Below, one piece after another: positions 1-6,550 of a DNA stretch of 8,539 nucleotides. The stretch spans positions 1-8,539 of the forward strand of contig JAITSM010000140.1 of assembly GCA_031287815.1 (NCBI GenBank). Reading direction: 5' to 3'. The translations under genes were made by a program, and so were the position numbers. The first letter of the stretch is position 1; each line of letters begins with the position of its first letter. The notes under the pieces are model-generated. The model worked only from the letters and a program-made list of their open reading frames with translations. It was not told the DNA's origin and searched no databases. This DNA is from Prevotellaceae bacterium (GTDB lineage Bacteria; Bacteroidota; Bacteroidia; Bacteroidales; UBA932).

Positions 1-3
1 TTC

Positions 4-37
4 GGGCTTTAGCCCAGGTTTATTATGGCTAAAGCCC
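4..37. repeat. 11-bp inverted repeat with GGCTTTAGCC core
   Basis: GGGCTTTAGCC (4-14) is perfectly complementary to GGCTAAAGCCC (27-37), with a 12-nt spacer. The same 10-nt core recurs at 66-75, so this is a member of a local palindromic repeat cluster rather than a one-off hairpin. No reading frame is supported here. It may be a REP-like intergenic element. That assignment is inference from the repeated core and position outside genes. Confidence 0.6.
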
Positions 38-60
38 ATCTGAGAAGAAGCCTCTTTAGA

Positions 61-80
61 CCGTCGGCTAAAGCCGACGG
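61..80. repeat. 20-bp near-perfect palindrome, REP-like
   Basis: CCGTCGGCT (61-69) and AGCCGACGG (72-80) are perfect 9-bp arms around AA. The centre GGCTAAAGCC is shared with the repeat at 27-36. Such G/C-rich palindromes scattered between genes are typical of REP-like elements. The copy number in the genome cannot be judged from this window. Confidence 0.6.
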
Positions 81-88
81 CAATAGAA

Positions 89-163
89 CTAGCGTTTATA
101 CACCACTTAATATAAAGTAGTCAGCCGTCAACGATACTGACTAAAGTTGTGTATAAACGGTAG
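89..163. repeat. Long imperfect inverted repeat (hairpin, 20-bp outer arms)
   Basis: Positions 89-108 pair with 144-163 with two mismatches in 20. Inside, TAGTCAG (118-124) pairs with CTGACTA (137-143), leaving a 9-nt bulge on the left arm and a 12-nt apical loop. As RNA this would be a single rod-like hairpin. As DNA it looks like a very short palindromic (MITE-like or attenuator-like) element. I see no target-site duplication flanking it and no coding capacity. Immediately to the right is CTCCttcGGAG (164-174) in a G-rich stretch running to 187. Confidence 0.55.
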
Positions 164-200
164 CTCCTTCGGAGGGGGACGGGGGGAGATAACTAATGAA

Positions 201-235
201 AACCGCCGGTATGGAAACATGCCGGCGGTTTTTTT
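201..235 (+). terminator. Rho-independent terminator
   Basis: The stem AACCGCCGG (201-209) / CCGGCGGTT (222-230) continues inward through a T-G wobble and three more pairs to a GAAA tetraloop (214-217), giving a 13-bp stem. It is followed by a run of T ending at 235. The T-run is on the + strand only, so it ends rightward transcription. No + strand gene lies between 1 and 200, so its transcript starts left of the window or is a non-coding RNA covering the repeats at 1-163. Confidence 0.85.
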
Positions 236-239
236 ATGT

Positions 240-479
240 AGGAGGTCTGAGGTCTGACTTGGCTATCGCCGGAACGCTTCACCCATCACTTTTAACTCAA
301 AAAATCCCTTCGCTATTCCATAAACAAAGGAAATAATTTTGTACATTTGTAAAAAATAGCGAATGTTAACGAAACGTAATTCTTTTGATTTATACAATAA
401 GCCGAACAATGAGTAAACTGTTGTCACAACGCTCATCCTCCATAACTCATCATTTATCATTCATCATTCATAACTTATC
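240..479 (+). other. Gene-free leader region upstream of ychF
   Basis: This 240-nt gap has no convincing coding frame. It contains a tandem duplication AGGTCTG AGGTCTG (243-256), an A/T-rich central part with candidate -7 boxes (334-349), and a TCAT-rich low-complexity stretch from 441 to the ychF start. In that stretch, a 13-nt segment at 441-453 recurs at 469-481 with one change. No Shine-Dalgarno sequence precedes the ATG at 480. Confidence 0.5.
334..349 (+). promoter_or_regulatory. Candidate overlapping -7 boxes for ychF
   Basis: TAATTTTG (334-341) and TACATTTG (342-349) both match the Bacteroidota -7 consensus TAnnTTTG, back to back. I do not see a TTG/TTTG -33 element at about 19-nt spacing for either, so this is a weak call. 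If used, the ychF leader would be roughly 125 nt, including the TCAT-rich stretch. Confidence 0.35.
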
Positions 480-1583
480 ATGTCATTACAATGTGGAATA
501 GTGGGCTTGCCCAATGTAGGAAAATCAACGTTATTTAACTGTTTGAGCAGTGCGCGGGCGCAGGCGGCCAACTTCCCGTTTTGTACCATCGAGCCGAATA
601 TGGGCGTTATTACCGTGCCCGATGAACGGTTGACGGTATTGGAAAAATTGGTAAAACCCCGGCGCGTTGTCCCTACTACCGTCGAAATAGTGGATATTGC
701 CGGACTGGTGAAGGGCGCCAGCAAAGGCGAAGGGCTGGGCAACCAGTTTCTGGGAAATATCCGCGAAACCGATGCCATCCTGCATGTGTTGCGCTGCTTT
801 GACGACAACAATGTGGTACATGTGGACGGCTCGGTAGACCCGGTGCGCGACAAGGAAATTATCGACGCCGAACTGCAATTGAAAGACCTGGAAACGGTAG
901 AAAGCCGTATCAGCCGCGTGCAGAAACAGGCGCAGACAGGCGGGGACAAAAATGCCAAACGGCTGTATGAAATTTTACTGAAATACCAATCCGCGTTGGC
1001 GCAGGGAAAGTCGGCGCGTACCGTCGCGCTCGACAACGCCGAAGACCGCAAGCTGGCGCATGACCTGTTCCTGCTGACCGATAAACCGGTGTTGTATGTA
1101 TGCAATGTGGAGGAATCTTCGGCGGTGAAAGGCAACCTGTATGTCGAGCAGGTGCGCGAAGCTATTCGCGAAGAACAGGCCGACCTGCTGGTGGTGGCGG
1201 CTAAAACCGAAGCGGAAATTGCCGAGCTGGAAACGTTTGAAGAACGCCAACTCTTTTTGCAGGAAATGGGATTGCCCGAATCCGGCGCGGCGCGCCTGAT
1301 CCGGGCGGCGTACGGGCTGCTCAACCTTGAGACCTACTTCACCGCCGGCGAGCCCGAAGTCCGCGCATGGACGTACGTCAAAGGCACGAAAGCGCCGCAG
1401 GCGGCGGGAATCATCCATACCGACTTTAAAAAAGGATTTATCCGCGCCGAAGTCATCAAATATGCCGACTATGTGAAATACGGCTCCGAAACGGCCTGCC
1501 GCGAAAACGGGAAACTGGCGGTGGAGGGCAGGGACTATGTTGTGCAGGATGGCGACATCATGCACTTCCGGTTCAATGTGTAG
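480..1583 (+). CDS. ychF: YchF/OLA1-family redox-regulated ATPase (Obg-related)
   Basis: Cytosolic P-loop ATPase of the Obg/YchF branch of TRAFAC GTPases, which binds ribosomes and is linked to stress and translation control. The 367-residue length is normal for the family. Visible motifs are G1 GLPNVGKST (9-17), G2 region around FCTIEPN (34-40), and G3 DIAGL (72-76). In G3 a Leu replaces the catalytic Gln, the hallmark of hydrophobic-substituted GTPases. The G4-like NVEE (209-212) matches the ATP-specific NxxE of this family instead of NKxD. A charged helical insert spans about 130-190, and a C-terminal TGS domain about 283-366 ends in the conserved DGDIMHFRFNV. The ATG at 480 is chosen because the family begins within a few residues of the P-loop strand. 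Long reverse-strand frames over this gene are shadows. No clear terminator follows. The gene is convergent with its right neighbour. Confidence 0.97.
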   Translation: MSLQCGIVGLPNVGKSTLFNCLSSARAQAANFPFCTIEPNMGVITVPDERLTVLEKLVKPRRVVPTTVEIVDIAGLVKGASKGEGLGNQFLGNIRETDAILHVLRCFDDNNVVHVDGSVDPVRDKEIIDAELQLKDLETVESRISRVQKQAQTGGDKNAKRLYEILLKYQSALAQGKSARTVALDNAEDRKLAHDLFLLTDKPVLYVCNVEESSAVKGNLYVEQVREAIREEQADLLVVAAKTEAEIAELETFEERQLFLQEMGLPESGAARLIRAAYGLLNLETYFTAGEPEVRAWTYVKGTKAPQAAGIIHTDFKKGFIRAEVIKYADYVKYGSETACRENGKLAVEGRDYVVQDGDIMHFRFNV

Positions 1584-1670
1584 CGGGAGGAAGCATTTCT
1601 GGGAATGTAAAAATCATCGATGGAATAGCAGCTCATAGCGTTGATGGATGAGCATGCGAAAAGGGTTCAA
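1584..1670. other. Convergent intergenic gap with short hairpin
   Basis: This lies between two convergent stop codons. GCTCAT (1631-1636) pairs with ATGAGC (1648-1653), giving a 6-bp stem with an 11-nt loop. No T-run follows on either side, so I do not call it a terminator. CATCGATG (1616-1623) is a small perfect palindrome. Nothing else is seen. Confidence 0.3.
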
Positions 1671-3245
1671 TTAAAAATTAAAATAAAAGCGTTTATTGTT
1701 TTGTCCTTTCTTTTCCGATTCAATGGCTTCGATAATTTTTTCTTTGGTAACGCTGTCGGTTGGAATGCCGTACCACGCGTTTTTGCTGCCGGAAATAGTG
1801 GCGCGGCGTTTCAGTTCCGCCACAAATTCATCAGTGAACAATTCGTATAAGGTGTAATCATATTCCTCATCTTGCAGTGGCGCGAGAAAAATGTATCCAT
1901 CGTAGAAATCCTCATAGTTGCCACTGGTGGGGTTATATCTCACTTCTTGCAGGGCATCGAACGGCTCTTTACCAAAAGGACTGCCCGCAAGGTCGAAAGC
2001 CGTTGGCTTGTTACCGTTGCGTTCAAATAGATAATCGTACAGCCCGTACCTGATTTGCCCGCAGCAGTTGATGTTGTCGCTAATCATACTGTGGGTCATT
2101 ATTGAAAACATAGAGGTTTGCGGCAGTCGTTCCGCCAGCAGCGTTCCCGCTTTCACCGGCCTGTCCGGAGACGATTTGCGGGCATGGTTACTCCCTACTA
2201 CAAAAAGGCAATTGCGTGCATCAGTTTTGGCTTTTAGCAGGTTTCCTATCGCATTGGCCATCGTACTGTCGCGGTCGCACATGTTATGTTCGCAATAAAA
2301 CTCATAGTCTACGCGGGTTTGCAGAGAATCAAACGGTATTTGAGAATCCGTTGCAATAATTTGTATTTTATTTTGTATTTGCCTGTTTAATTTCCAAATT
2401 TCTATGATAAACTCATACATTCCTCTATCCTGCCAGCCATACATTTGCTCGCAACTTAAAATATCGAGGACGATGTCCGTGTTCAGCGTGTCGAGTTGGA
2501 AGAATTGGTCGAAAAGCGGTTGGATGTGGGTAGGCAATTCCATAAATACGGTACCGCATACGTGGGAAAAAGCGGGATCATGCAGCGTCTCTTTCAGCAA
2601 ATCCCACGATACTTTGCGACGATGAATTTCACCATATATAACAAGGGGATAGTGCGACAATTTTTCCAATAAATATTTTTTCGGCGACGTTCCGGCTTGC
2701 TGCAAGTAATTCATAAATGCTGCGGTGTCGGCCGGTACGTTAACCTGCCGGTAATATTTGCGTAATGTCGGTAATTTTGCCTTGGCTTGCCGGATAATTT
2801 CTTGCCGGGCATCTGCCGGATTTCCGGTAAAGTAGACGCCCTCACCGGTGGCCTTCCACTGGCCATGCTCCATAACAGACCAGCCGATTACCAATATCGA
2901 GTTATCCGGCTCTCTGCGTACTACTCCGCTCACGGAATCTTTGTAGATGATAACTTCTTCGATAAGCGTATTCAGCAATTTATTTGCGAACTCCGGCGAG
3001 GCTACCGGATGCGCATCGCCTGCCGACAGGCACATCATTTCGGAAGGGACAGGCCAATCTTTTTGCCGTGCTAATGCATAAATCCGCGCCACATAGTTGG
3101 CCAGTGGCGATTCGTAGGAGCTATTGTATTTTATTTCGTTTACTTTTTTACGGACGGGAACAATTTTATAGTCGGGTTCCAACTCCTGTGCAACCAACTG
3201 CAGCGCAATAGACAAAAAAAATAAAAGTGTAATTATCTTTTTCAT
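1671..3245 (-). CDS. Secreted Tiki/TraB/ChaN/EreA-superfamily protein
   Basis: A 524-residue exported protein. An N-terminal signal peptide (residues 1-20, Lys-Lys then a hydrophobic core ending LVAQ) is followed by a mature start ELEP. From about residue 200 the motifs of the Tiki/TraB/ChaN/EreA fold appear in order: YGEIH (204-208, GExH), FMELP with Glu236, IATD (297-300), RDxxMA (325-330) and VGSNH (350-354, GxxH). These His/Glu positions form the metal or active site in the superfamily, whose members include haem-binding ChaN, erythromycin esterase and TraB/Tiki proteases. The substrate cannot be told from sequence. Residues 25-195 and 400-524 are not recognised. An in-frame GTG at 3257 would add four residues, but the ATG at 3245 places the Lys-rich n-region first and has GGAAAAT just upstream, so it is preferred. 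The gene appears more A/T-rich than ychF or proC. It lies 127 nt downstream of the WYL regulator in the same direction, so co-transcription is possible. Confidence 0.7.
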   Translation of the reverse strand: MKKIITLLFFLSIALQLVAQELEPDYKIVPVRKKVNEIKYNSSYESPLANYVARIYALARQKDWPVPSEMMCLSAGDAHPVASPEFANKLLNTLIEEVIIYKDSVSGVVRREPDNSILVIGWSVMEHGQWKATGEGVYFTGNPADARQEIIRQAKAKLPTLRKYYRQVNVPADTAAFMNYLQQAGTSPKKYLLEKLSHYPLVIYGEIHRRKVSWDLLKETLHDPAFSHVCGTVFMELPTHIQPLFDQFFQLDTLNTDIVLDILSCEQMYGWQDRGMYEFIIEIWKLNRQIQNKIQIIATDSQIPFDSLQTRVDYEFYCEHNMCDRDSTMANAIGNLLKAKTDARNCLFVVGSNHARKSSPDRPVKAGTLLAERLPQTSMFSIMTHSMISDNINCCGQIRYGLYDYLFERNGNKPTAFDLAGSPFGKEPFDALQEVRYNPTSGNYEDFYDGYIFLAPLQDEEYDYTLYELFTDEFVAELKRRATISGSKNAWYGIPTDSVTKEKIIEAIESEKKGQNNKRFYFNF

Positions 3246-3271
3246 ATTTTCCGGCACATTACTTTTTATTG

Positions 3272-3361
3272 ACGGATAAATTTATTTCATCTTTATAAGT
3301 GTTCTTCCAACCTCTTTTTATAAAAAAAAACATTGGATGTTATTGCACGAAGCTTATCCGT
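3272..3361. repeat. Separated 8-bp inverted repeat in intergenic gap
   Basis: ACGGATAA (3272-3279) is perfectly complementary to TTATCCGT (3354-3361), with a 74-nt spacer between the two leftward genes. It could bracket a leader RNA domain or be a split binding site, or it may be chance. No TAnnTTTG box is evident for the downstream gene in this gap. Confidence 0.3.
3322..3341 (-). terminator. Weak candidate terminator after WYL gene
   Basis: Read leftward, AACAT-cca-ATGTT (3341-3329) is a 5-bp stem whose 3' arm runs into a stretch of nine T residues (3330-3322). It begins about 31 nt after the regulator's stop. The stem is short and A/T-rich, so termination would be partial at best. Confidence 0.35.
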
Positions 3362-3372
3362 TCCTACTTTTC

Positions 3373-4293
3373 TCAATCGTTATAATTATCCAAAATCGAC
3401 TGGGCGAAAGCAACTACTTTTTCTTTCACGGACGCTGGGGACAATACTTGTAACCCGTTTCCGTAACGACACAATTCCTGTATAAAATCAGGCGTGGGGT
3501 GCAACCGCACGGAGAGAACGGTATACCCGTCCGTTGCCTCTACTTCCACCTGCGACGAATGCAGCGGCATTAGCTGCAATTGCTTTGCCGTGTCGCCGGA
3601 AACCCTGAGCCGGATAGTTTCCCGGGAGGCGCCCTCATCCATGATGACGCCGAAATAATCCTTGAAAAAAGTCGCCACTTCGGGATAATCTTCATCTTCG
3701 GGAAGCTCGAATTTCTCGCCGGTTTTCGTAATATCGGCAATCTTGTCCAGCGGGAAAATCCGCACGAGGTCTTTCTTCAAATCCCTTGCCACCAAGTACC
3801 ATTCCTGCCGGAACAGCCGCACGAAATACGGGATAATGTCTATCGTAACGACTTTGAAGGTGCGGAACCGTTTTAATGCCAACGCCAGTATATCGTCGTG
3901 CCGTATTCCTTCCAGAATGGCCGACAGGTGTTCGTTTCCTTTCGGCGGCGGCTCCAGCAGAATATGTTTTGCCTGGTCGCGGTATACTTCCAGCACATTG
4001 GCATGGCGGAACGTGTGCAGCATCCAGTCGAGCATGTGCTGTTCTTCCTTGCTTTGCGCTTCCTTGATGTAGTAGCCTTTTGTTTTGCGGTCAAAAAACA
4101 GCACGATGCCGAAAATAGATTCAATCGCGTTGGCGTCGCGGAAGAACGTACGTTCCGAAAACATAATATCTCCCTTGTCGAATTGCCCGCTTTGAACGAT
4201 TTTCGCTTCCAGTTCCGCATAAGTGATGGGCTGGTAGCGGCGAATAGTATCCACCAGCCAGATGTAGCGTTTTAAACTTCTTTCCTGCGACAT
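3373..4293 (-). CDS. WYL-domain transcriptional regulator with N-terminal HTH
   Basis: A 306-residue cytosolic DNA-binding regulator of the HTH-WYL-WCX type. The N-terminal winged helix spans about residues 8-75, with recognition-helix region SERTFFRDANAIE (46-58). A linker helical region follows. The WYL domain spans about 140-190 and contains the signature EWYLVARD (164-171) and a following RIFPLDKI. A WCX-like C-terminal domain (about 213-305) ends in an amphipathic helix. In this family the WYL domain senses a ligand, in some cases a nucleic acid, and members often act as repressors, including of CRISPR, BREX and CBASS loci. No defence gene is present here, so the target is unknown. An in-frame GTG at 4299 would add two residues. 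The ATG at 4293 is preferred. A TACCTTTG -7 box (4389-4382) and a perfect palindrome (4340-4357) lie in its leader, suggesting autoregulation. Confidence 0.88.
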   Translation of the reverse strand: MSQERSLKRYIWLVDTIRRYQPITYAELEAKIVQSGQFDKGDIMFSERTFFRDANAIESIFGIVLFFDRKTKGYYIKEAQSKEEQHMLDWMLHTFRHANVLEVYRDQAKHILLEPPPKGNEHLSAILEGIRHDDILALALKRFRTFKVVTIDIIPYFVRLFRQEWYLVARDLKKDLVRIFPLDKIADITKTGEKFELPEDEDYPEVATFFKDYFGVIMDEGASRETIRLRVSGDTAKQLQLMPLHSSQVEVEATDGYTVLSVRLHPTPDFIQELCRYGNGLQVLSPASVKEKVVAFAQSILDNYND

Positions 4294-4339
4294 ATACACT
4301 AAGCGTTAAATGTTAATGACTCGTTGACCGGCTTCCTGC

Positions 4340-4357
4340 AAAAACGTGTACGTTTTT
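4340..4357. promoter_or_regulatory. Perfect palindrome, candidate operator of WYL regulator
   Basis: AAAAACGT (4340-4347) gt ACGTTTTT (4350-4357) is a perfect inverted repeat with 8-bp arms. It sits between the -7 box at 4389-4382 and the regulator's ATG at 4293. That places it about 20-40 nt downstream of the expected transcript start, a usual spot for an autorepressor operator. Alternatively, it folds as a 7-bp hairpin with T-runs and is a weak bidirectional terminator after the hydrolase gene. Confidence 0.45.
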
Positions 4358-4381
4358 TCATATTTATCCTGAAATGATGCA

Positions 4382-4389
4382 CAAAGGTA
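4382..4389 (-). promoter_or_regulatory. -7 box of WYL regulator promoter
   Basis: Read leftward this is TACCTTTG, an exact match to the Bacteroidota -7 consensus TAnnTTTG, within the larger GTACCTTTGTGC context. The predicted start is near 4375, giving a leader of about 80 nt. No clear TTG is seen at the -33 spacing, which would fall inside the end of the upstream gene. Confidence 0.5.
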
Positions 4390-4400
4390 CAAAACATTGT

Positions 4401-5612
4401 TCATTCTATCGAAAGGTAGCCCGAAGCCAATAACTCTTCTGTTGCGGCGTTAAGCTTTTTCAATTCTTTCAGGTCAATGCCGTTTTCCCGCCATTTTTCC
4501 ACAGGGTGGCGGTAGGAGTCGAAAATGGCGGCTTCGACCCGCTCTACCTGTTGCATCAACCCGTCGCCGGAGGGGTTGTGGAGGGCGGGGAAGTAAAGAT
4601 ATTTTTTTTCATTGGCGCGCGTCAGGGGGAATACCTTGCTTTTGAGCGCGAGCGCATGGTCGCATAGCCGGGCATGGCGGGGAACAGGGCTTTCGCAGAG
4701 CAGCGCCGGCTGGCGTTCGCCGGCCTTTACCCACATGGGCACGGCTACGCCCACCGGCGGGTAGCCCAGTATGACCCAAAGGGTCGTCATTTCCGGGCGC
4801 TCGCCCGGCTTGACGCCCTGGATGACCAGCGAGGCGGAAGTGGATTTGCGTGGAATAAAATCCTGGTCATAGACCCAGCCGGAGGCTTTTGGAGACAGGT
4901 CGTCACGCAGGTCGATACCCATCAGCGAATGGCGGAAAGAACGCGAGAGGTGGTGGAAAATCCACTGGGGCGTGATATTCCGGAGGGGCGCCTGCGGCAG
5001 GATAATTTCCATTGCGGTATGGTAGCGGATATATCCCATGCCTTCGCCAAACCGCCCGGTATAGGAAAAATTGGTGTAGACCAGGAATCCGTTGGGGGCG
5101 ATTTTCGGGTCGTTCACATCCACTTTCACCCATTGCGTATTGTTTACTTCATAATAGGCGGCGCCCCCCTGCGCGTCAATCACGCCAAAGTTGGCTTCCA
5201 CCCGCATCGGGCGCGGGTAATGGTCGAGAAACGCCTCAAAGTCGGCCAGCGTAGCGCATTCCGAGAGGGCTTTGTACATCAGTTCCCCCTCTTTGTCCAT
5301 TTCTTCAATGTCGTCGTCTTTGAGGTTGTAGGAGGCGGTGTTCATAATGGAAAAGCCCGCGCTGTTGCTGCCGGTCCATGCGGTAGCGCTGGTGTCGGAA
5401 CTGTTCAGCAGGGCGAGAAAAGCGTATTTCCCGGTAGAAAAAAAAGCCATCCGGTTGTTTATATCGTCGGTGTCGCGGTGTTTCCAGAGGAGCGGCCGCC
5501 CGTCGGCGGTAACCTTCCCGGTGAATATAGCCGAAGTGCACCCATAGCCCGTAGCCGCCGGGAGGAGCCACATTCCGACAAGGAATAACGTAATAATAAA
5601 AGTCTTTTTCAT
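4401..5612 (-). CDS. Secreted Ntn-hydrolase (choloylglycine hydrolase / C45 acyltransferase-like)
   Basis: A 403-residue exported protein with an N-terminal-nucleophile hydrolase fold. A signal peptide (residues 1-24) ends in TGYG, directly followed by Cys25. Removal of the leader would expose this Cys as the catalytic N-terminal nucleophile. Other positions fit the choloylglycine hydrolase/AAT superfamily: KHRDTD with Arg46 and Asp49 (R-x-x-D as in bile salt hydrolases), GSNSAGFS with Asn83, FGVIDAQGG (142-150), and VYTNFSYTG with Asn181. Family members hydrolyse linear amides (bile salts, penicillins, N-acyl homoserine lactones or acyl-peptides). The substrate here cannot be assigned. The sequence before Cys25 lacks Leu at -3 and Ala/Ser at -2, so it is not a good lipobox. 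An in-frame TTG at 5618 lies two codons upstream. The ATG at 5612 is preferred because Lys-Lys follows. It is divergent from proC and 108 nt upstream of the WYL gene in the same direction. Confidence 0.82.
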   Translation of the reverse strand: MKKTFIITLFLVGMWLLPAATGYGCTSAIFTGKVTADGRPLLWKHRDTDDINNRMAFFSTGKYAFLALLNSSDTSATAWTGSNSAGFSIMNTASYNLKDDDIEEMDKEGELMYKALSECATLADFEAFLDHYPRPMRVEANFGVIDAQGGAAYYEVNNTQWVKVDVNDPKIAPNGFLVYTNFSYTGRFGEGMGYIRYHTAMEIILPQAPLRNITPQWIFHHLSRSFRHSLMGIDLRDDLSPKASGWVYDQDFIPRKSTSASLVIQGVKPGERPEMTTLWVILGYPPVGVAVPMWVKAGERQPALLCESPVPRHARLCDHALALKSKVFPLTRANEKKYLYFPALHNPSGDGLMQQVERVEAAIFDSYRHPVEKWRENGIDLKELKKLNAATEELLASGYLSIE

Positions 5613-5672
5613 CTGCAACTAAGGATAAATTAATCATAAAGGTATAACATTTTTTTGAATTACGGTTTATTA

Positions 5673-5699
5673 TTTGTTAAAGAAATAACGTTATCTTTG
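5673..5699 (+). promoter_or_regulatory. proC promoter (TATCTTTG -7 box) with overlapping palindrome
   Basis: TATCTTTG (5692-5699) is an exact Bacteroidota -7 box 25 nt before the proC ATG. TTTG at 5673-5676 could serve as -33, but its 15-nt spacing is shorter than the usual 19-21. A perfect 10-bp palindrome ATAACGTTAT (5685-5694) overlaps the start of the -7 box, and AAAG/CTTT flanks extend its symmetry. A protein bound there would block the promoter. Confidence 0.55.
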
Positions 5700-5724
5700 C
5701 GTCGTATTAAATCAGTCAAGCACT

Positions 5725-6516
5725 ATGAAAATTACTATTATCGGCGCAGGAAACATCGGGGGCGCCATTCTTGAAGGGACGGTCAGGAAAGGCGTTGTAA
5801 AGCCCGCCCACATTACGGCGTCCGACCCGCATCCGAATTTTGAGGAGAAATTTATCCGTAAAAATATTTTTGCCGGCTATACCGCCGATAATGCCCGCGC
5901 CGTTCAGGGCGCCGATTTGGTTATTGTGGCCGTGAAGCCTTGGCTGGTGGAAAAAGTGATGGGCGAAATTTCCGGCGCGCTCGACCGTAAAAAGCAGGCC
6001 GTAGTATCGATTGCCGCCGGCGTTACTTTTGCCCGGCTGGAGCAGTACCTTTCGGTCGCCGCGTTGGGCGCGGTGGAACTTTACCGCGTCATCCCCAACA
6101 CCGCCATTTCATTGGGCAAAAGCGTATCGTTCATCACGCGGCGCAACACCTCTGCGGCGCACGACGAGCAGGTGCGTACGCTTTTCCATGCGCTGGGCGA
6201 AATTTTTGACGTAGAAGAAAGCGAGATGACGGCCTGCACCGCCCTCTCTTCCGCCGGCATCGCCTATGCCCTGCGCTACATCGACGCCGCCATGCAGGGC
6301 GGGAAAGCGTTGAATTTAGATGAGGATAAGTCATTGCGCATTGTGATGAAAACGATGGAAGGCGCGCTTGCCCTGCTTGAAGCCAACGGCAGCCGGCCGC
6401 AGGCGGAAATCGACAAGGTAACCACTCCCGGCGGCGTAACCCTGAAAGGCCTCGACGCTATGGAAAACGGCGGATTTACCCGCTCCGTCATCGACGGGCT
6501 GCTGGCGACAAAGTAG
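5725..6516 (+). CDS. proC: Pyrroline-5-carboxylate reductase
   Basis: Catalyses the last step of proline biosynthesis, reducing 1-pyrroline-5-carboxylate to L-proline with NAD(P)H in the cytosol. The 263-residue length is normal. The N-terminal Rossmann fold opens with KITIIGAGNIGGAI (2-15), containing the GxGNxG nucleotide-binding loop. AVKPW (69-73) is the conserved strand-end motif after the second beta-alpha segment. RVIPNTAISLG (121-131) is the conserved dimer/substrate segment. The C-terminal helical domain carries LSSAGIAY (174-181), which forms part of the substrate pocket, and the signature TTPGGVTLKGL (233-243). The start follows directly from the family's N-terminal strand. No Shine-Dalgarno is visible. 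A -7 box lies 25 nt upstream. It is convergent with fic, with 34 nt between stops and no clear terminator. Confidence 0.97.
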   Translation: MKITIIGAGNIGGAILEGTVRKGVVKPAHITASDPHPNFEEKFIRKNIFAGYTADNARAVQGADLVIVAVKPWLVEKVMGEISGALDRKKQAVVSIAAGVTFARLEQYLSVAALGAVELYRVIPNTAISLGKSVSFITRRNTSAAHDEQVRTLFHALGEIFDVEESEMTACTALSSAGIAYALRYIDAAMQGGKALNLDEDKSLRIVMKTMEGALALLEANGSRPQAEIDKVTTPGGVTLKGLDAMENGGFTRSVIDGLLATK

Positions 6517-6550
6517 GAAGTCGGGGAGTAGGTGGCTATAGACAGTTTTT

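Noticed and set aside
1..163. CRISPR array from the repeated GGCTAAAGCC units
   Set aside because: The units are palindromes with irregular spacing and no equal-length unique spacers. No cas genes are nearby.
263..460. 65-codon reverse-strand frame upstream of ychF
   Set aside because: It runs through the TCAT-rich low-complexity leader and a promoter-like A/T region, with no domain or supporting ribosome binding site.
464..1324. Long reverse-strand reading frames over ychF
   Set aside because: They are antisense to a perfectly conserved YchF frame, are Ser/Arg-rich and low-complexity, and show no domain. They are by-products of the codon usage of the real gene.
5535..5543. Lipobox in the Ntn hydrolase (TGYGC)
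   Set aside because: Gly at -3 and Tyr at -2 do not fit the Leu-Ala/Ser-Gly/Ala-Cys pattern. The Cys is better explained as the catalytic nucleophile.
4674..5588. 304-codon + strand frame over the Ntn hydrolase
   Set aside because: Antisense to a protein with a signal peptide and complete Ntn motifs. The translation is His/Gly/Arg-rich without recognisable features.
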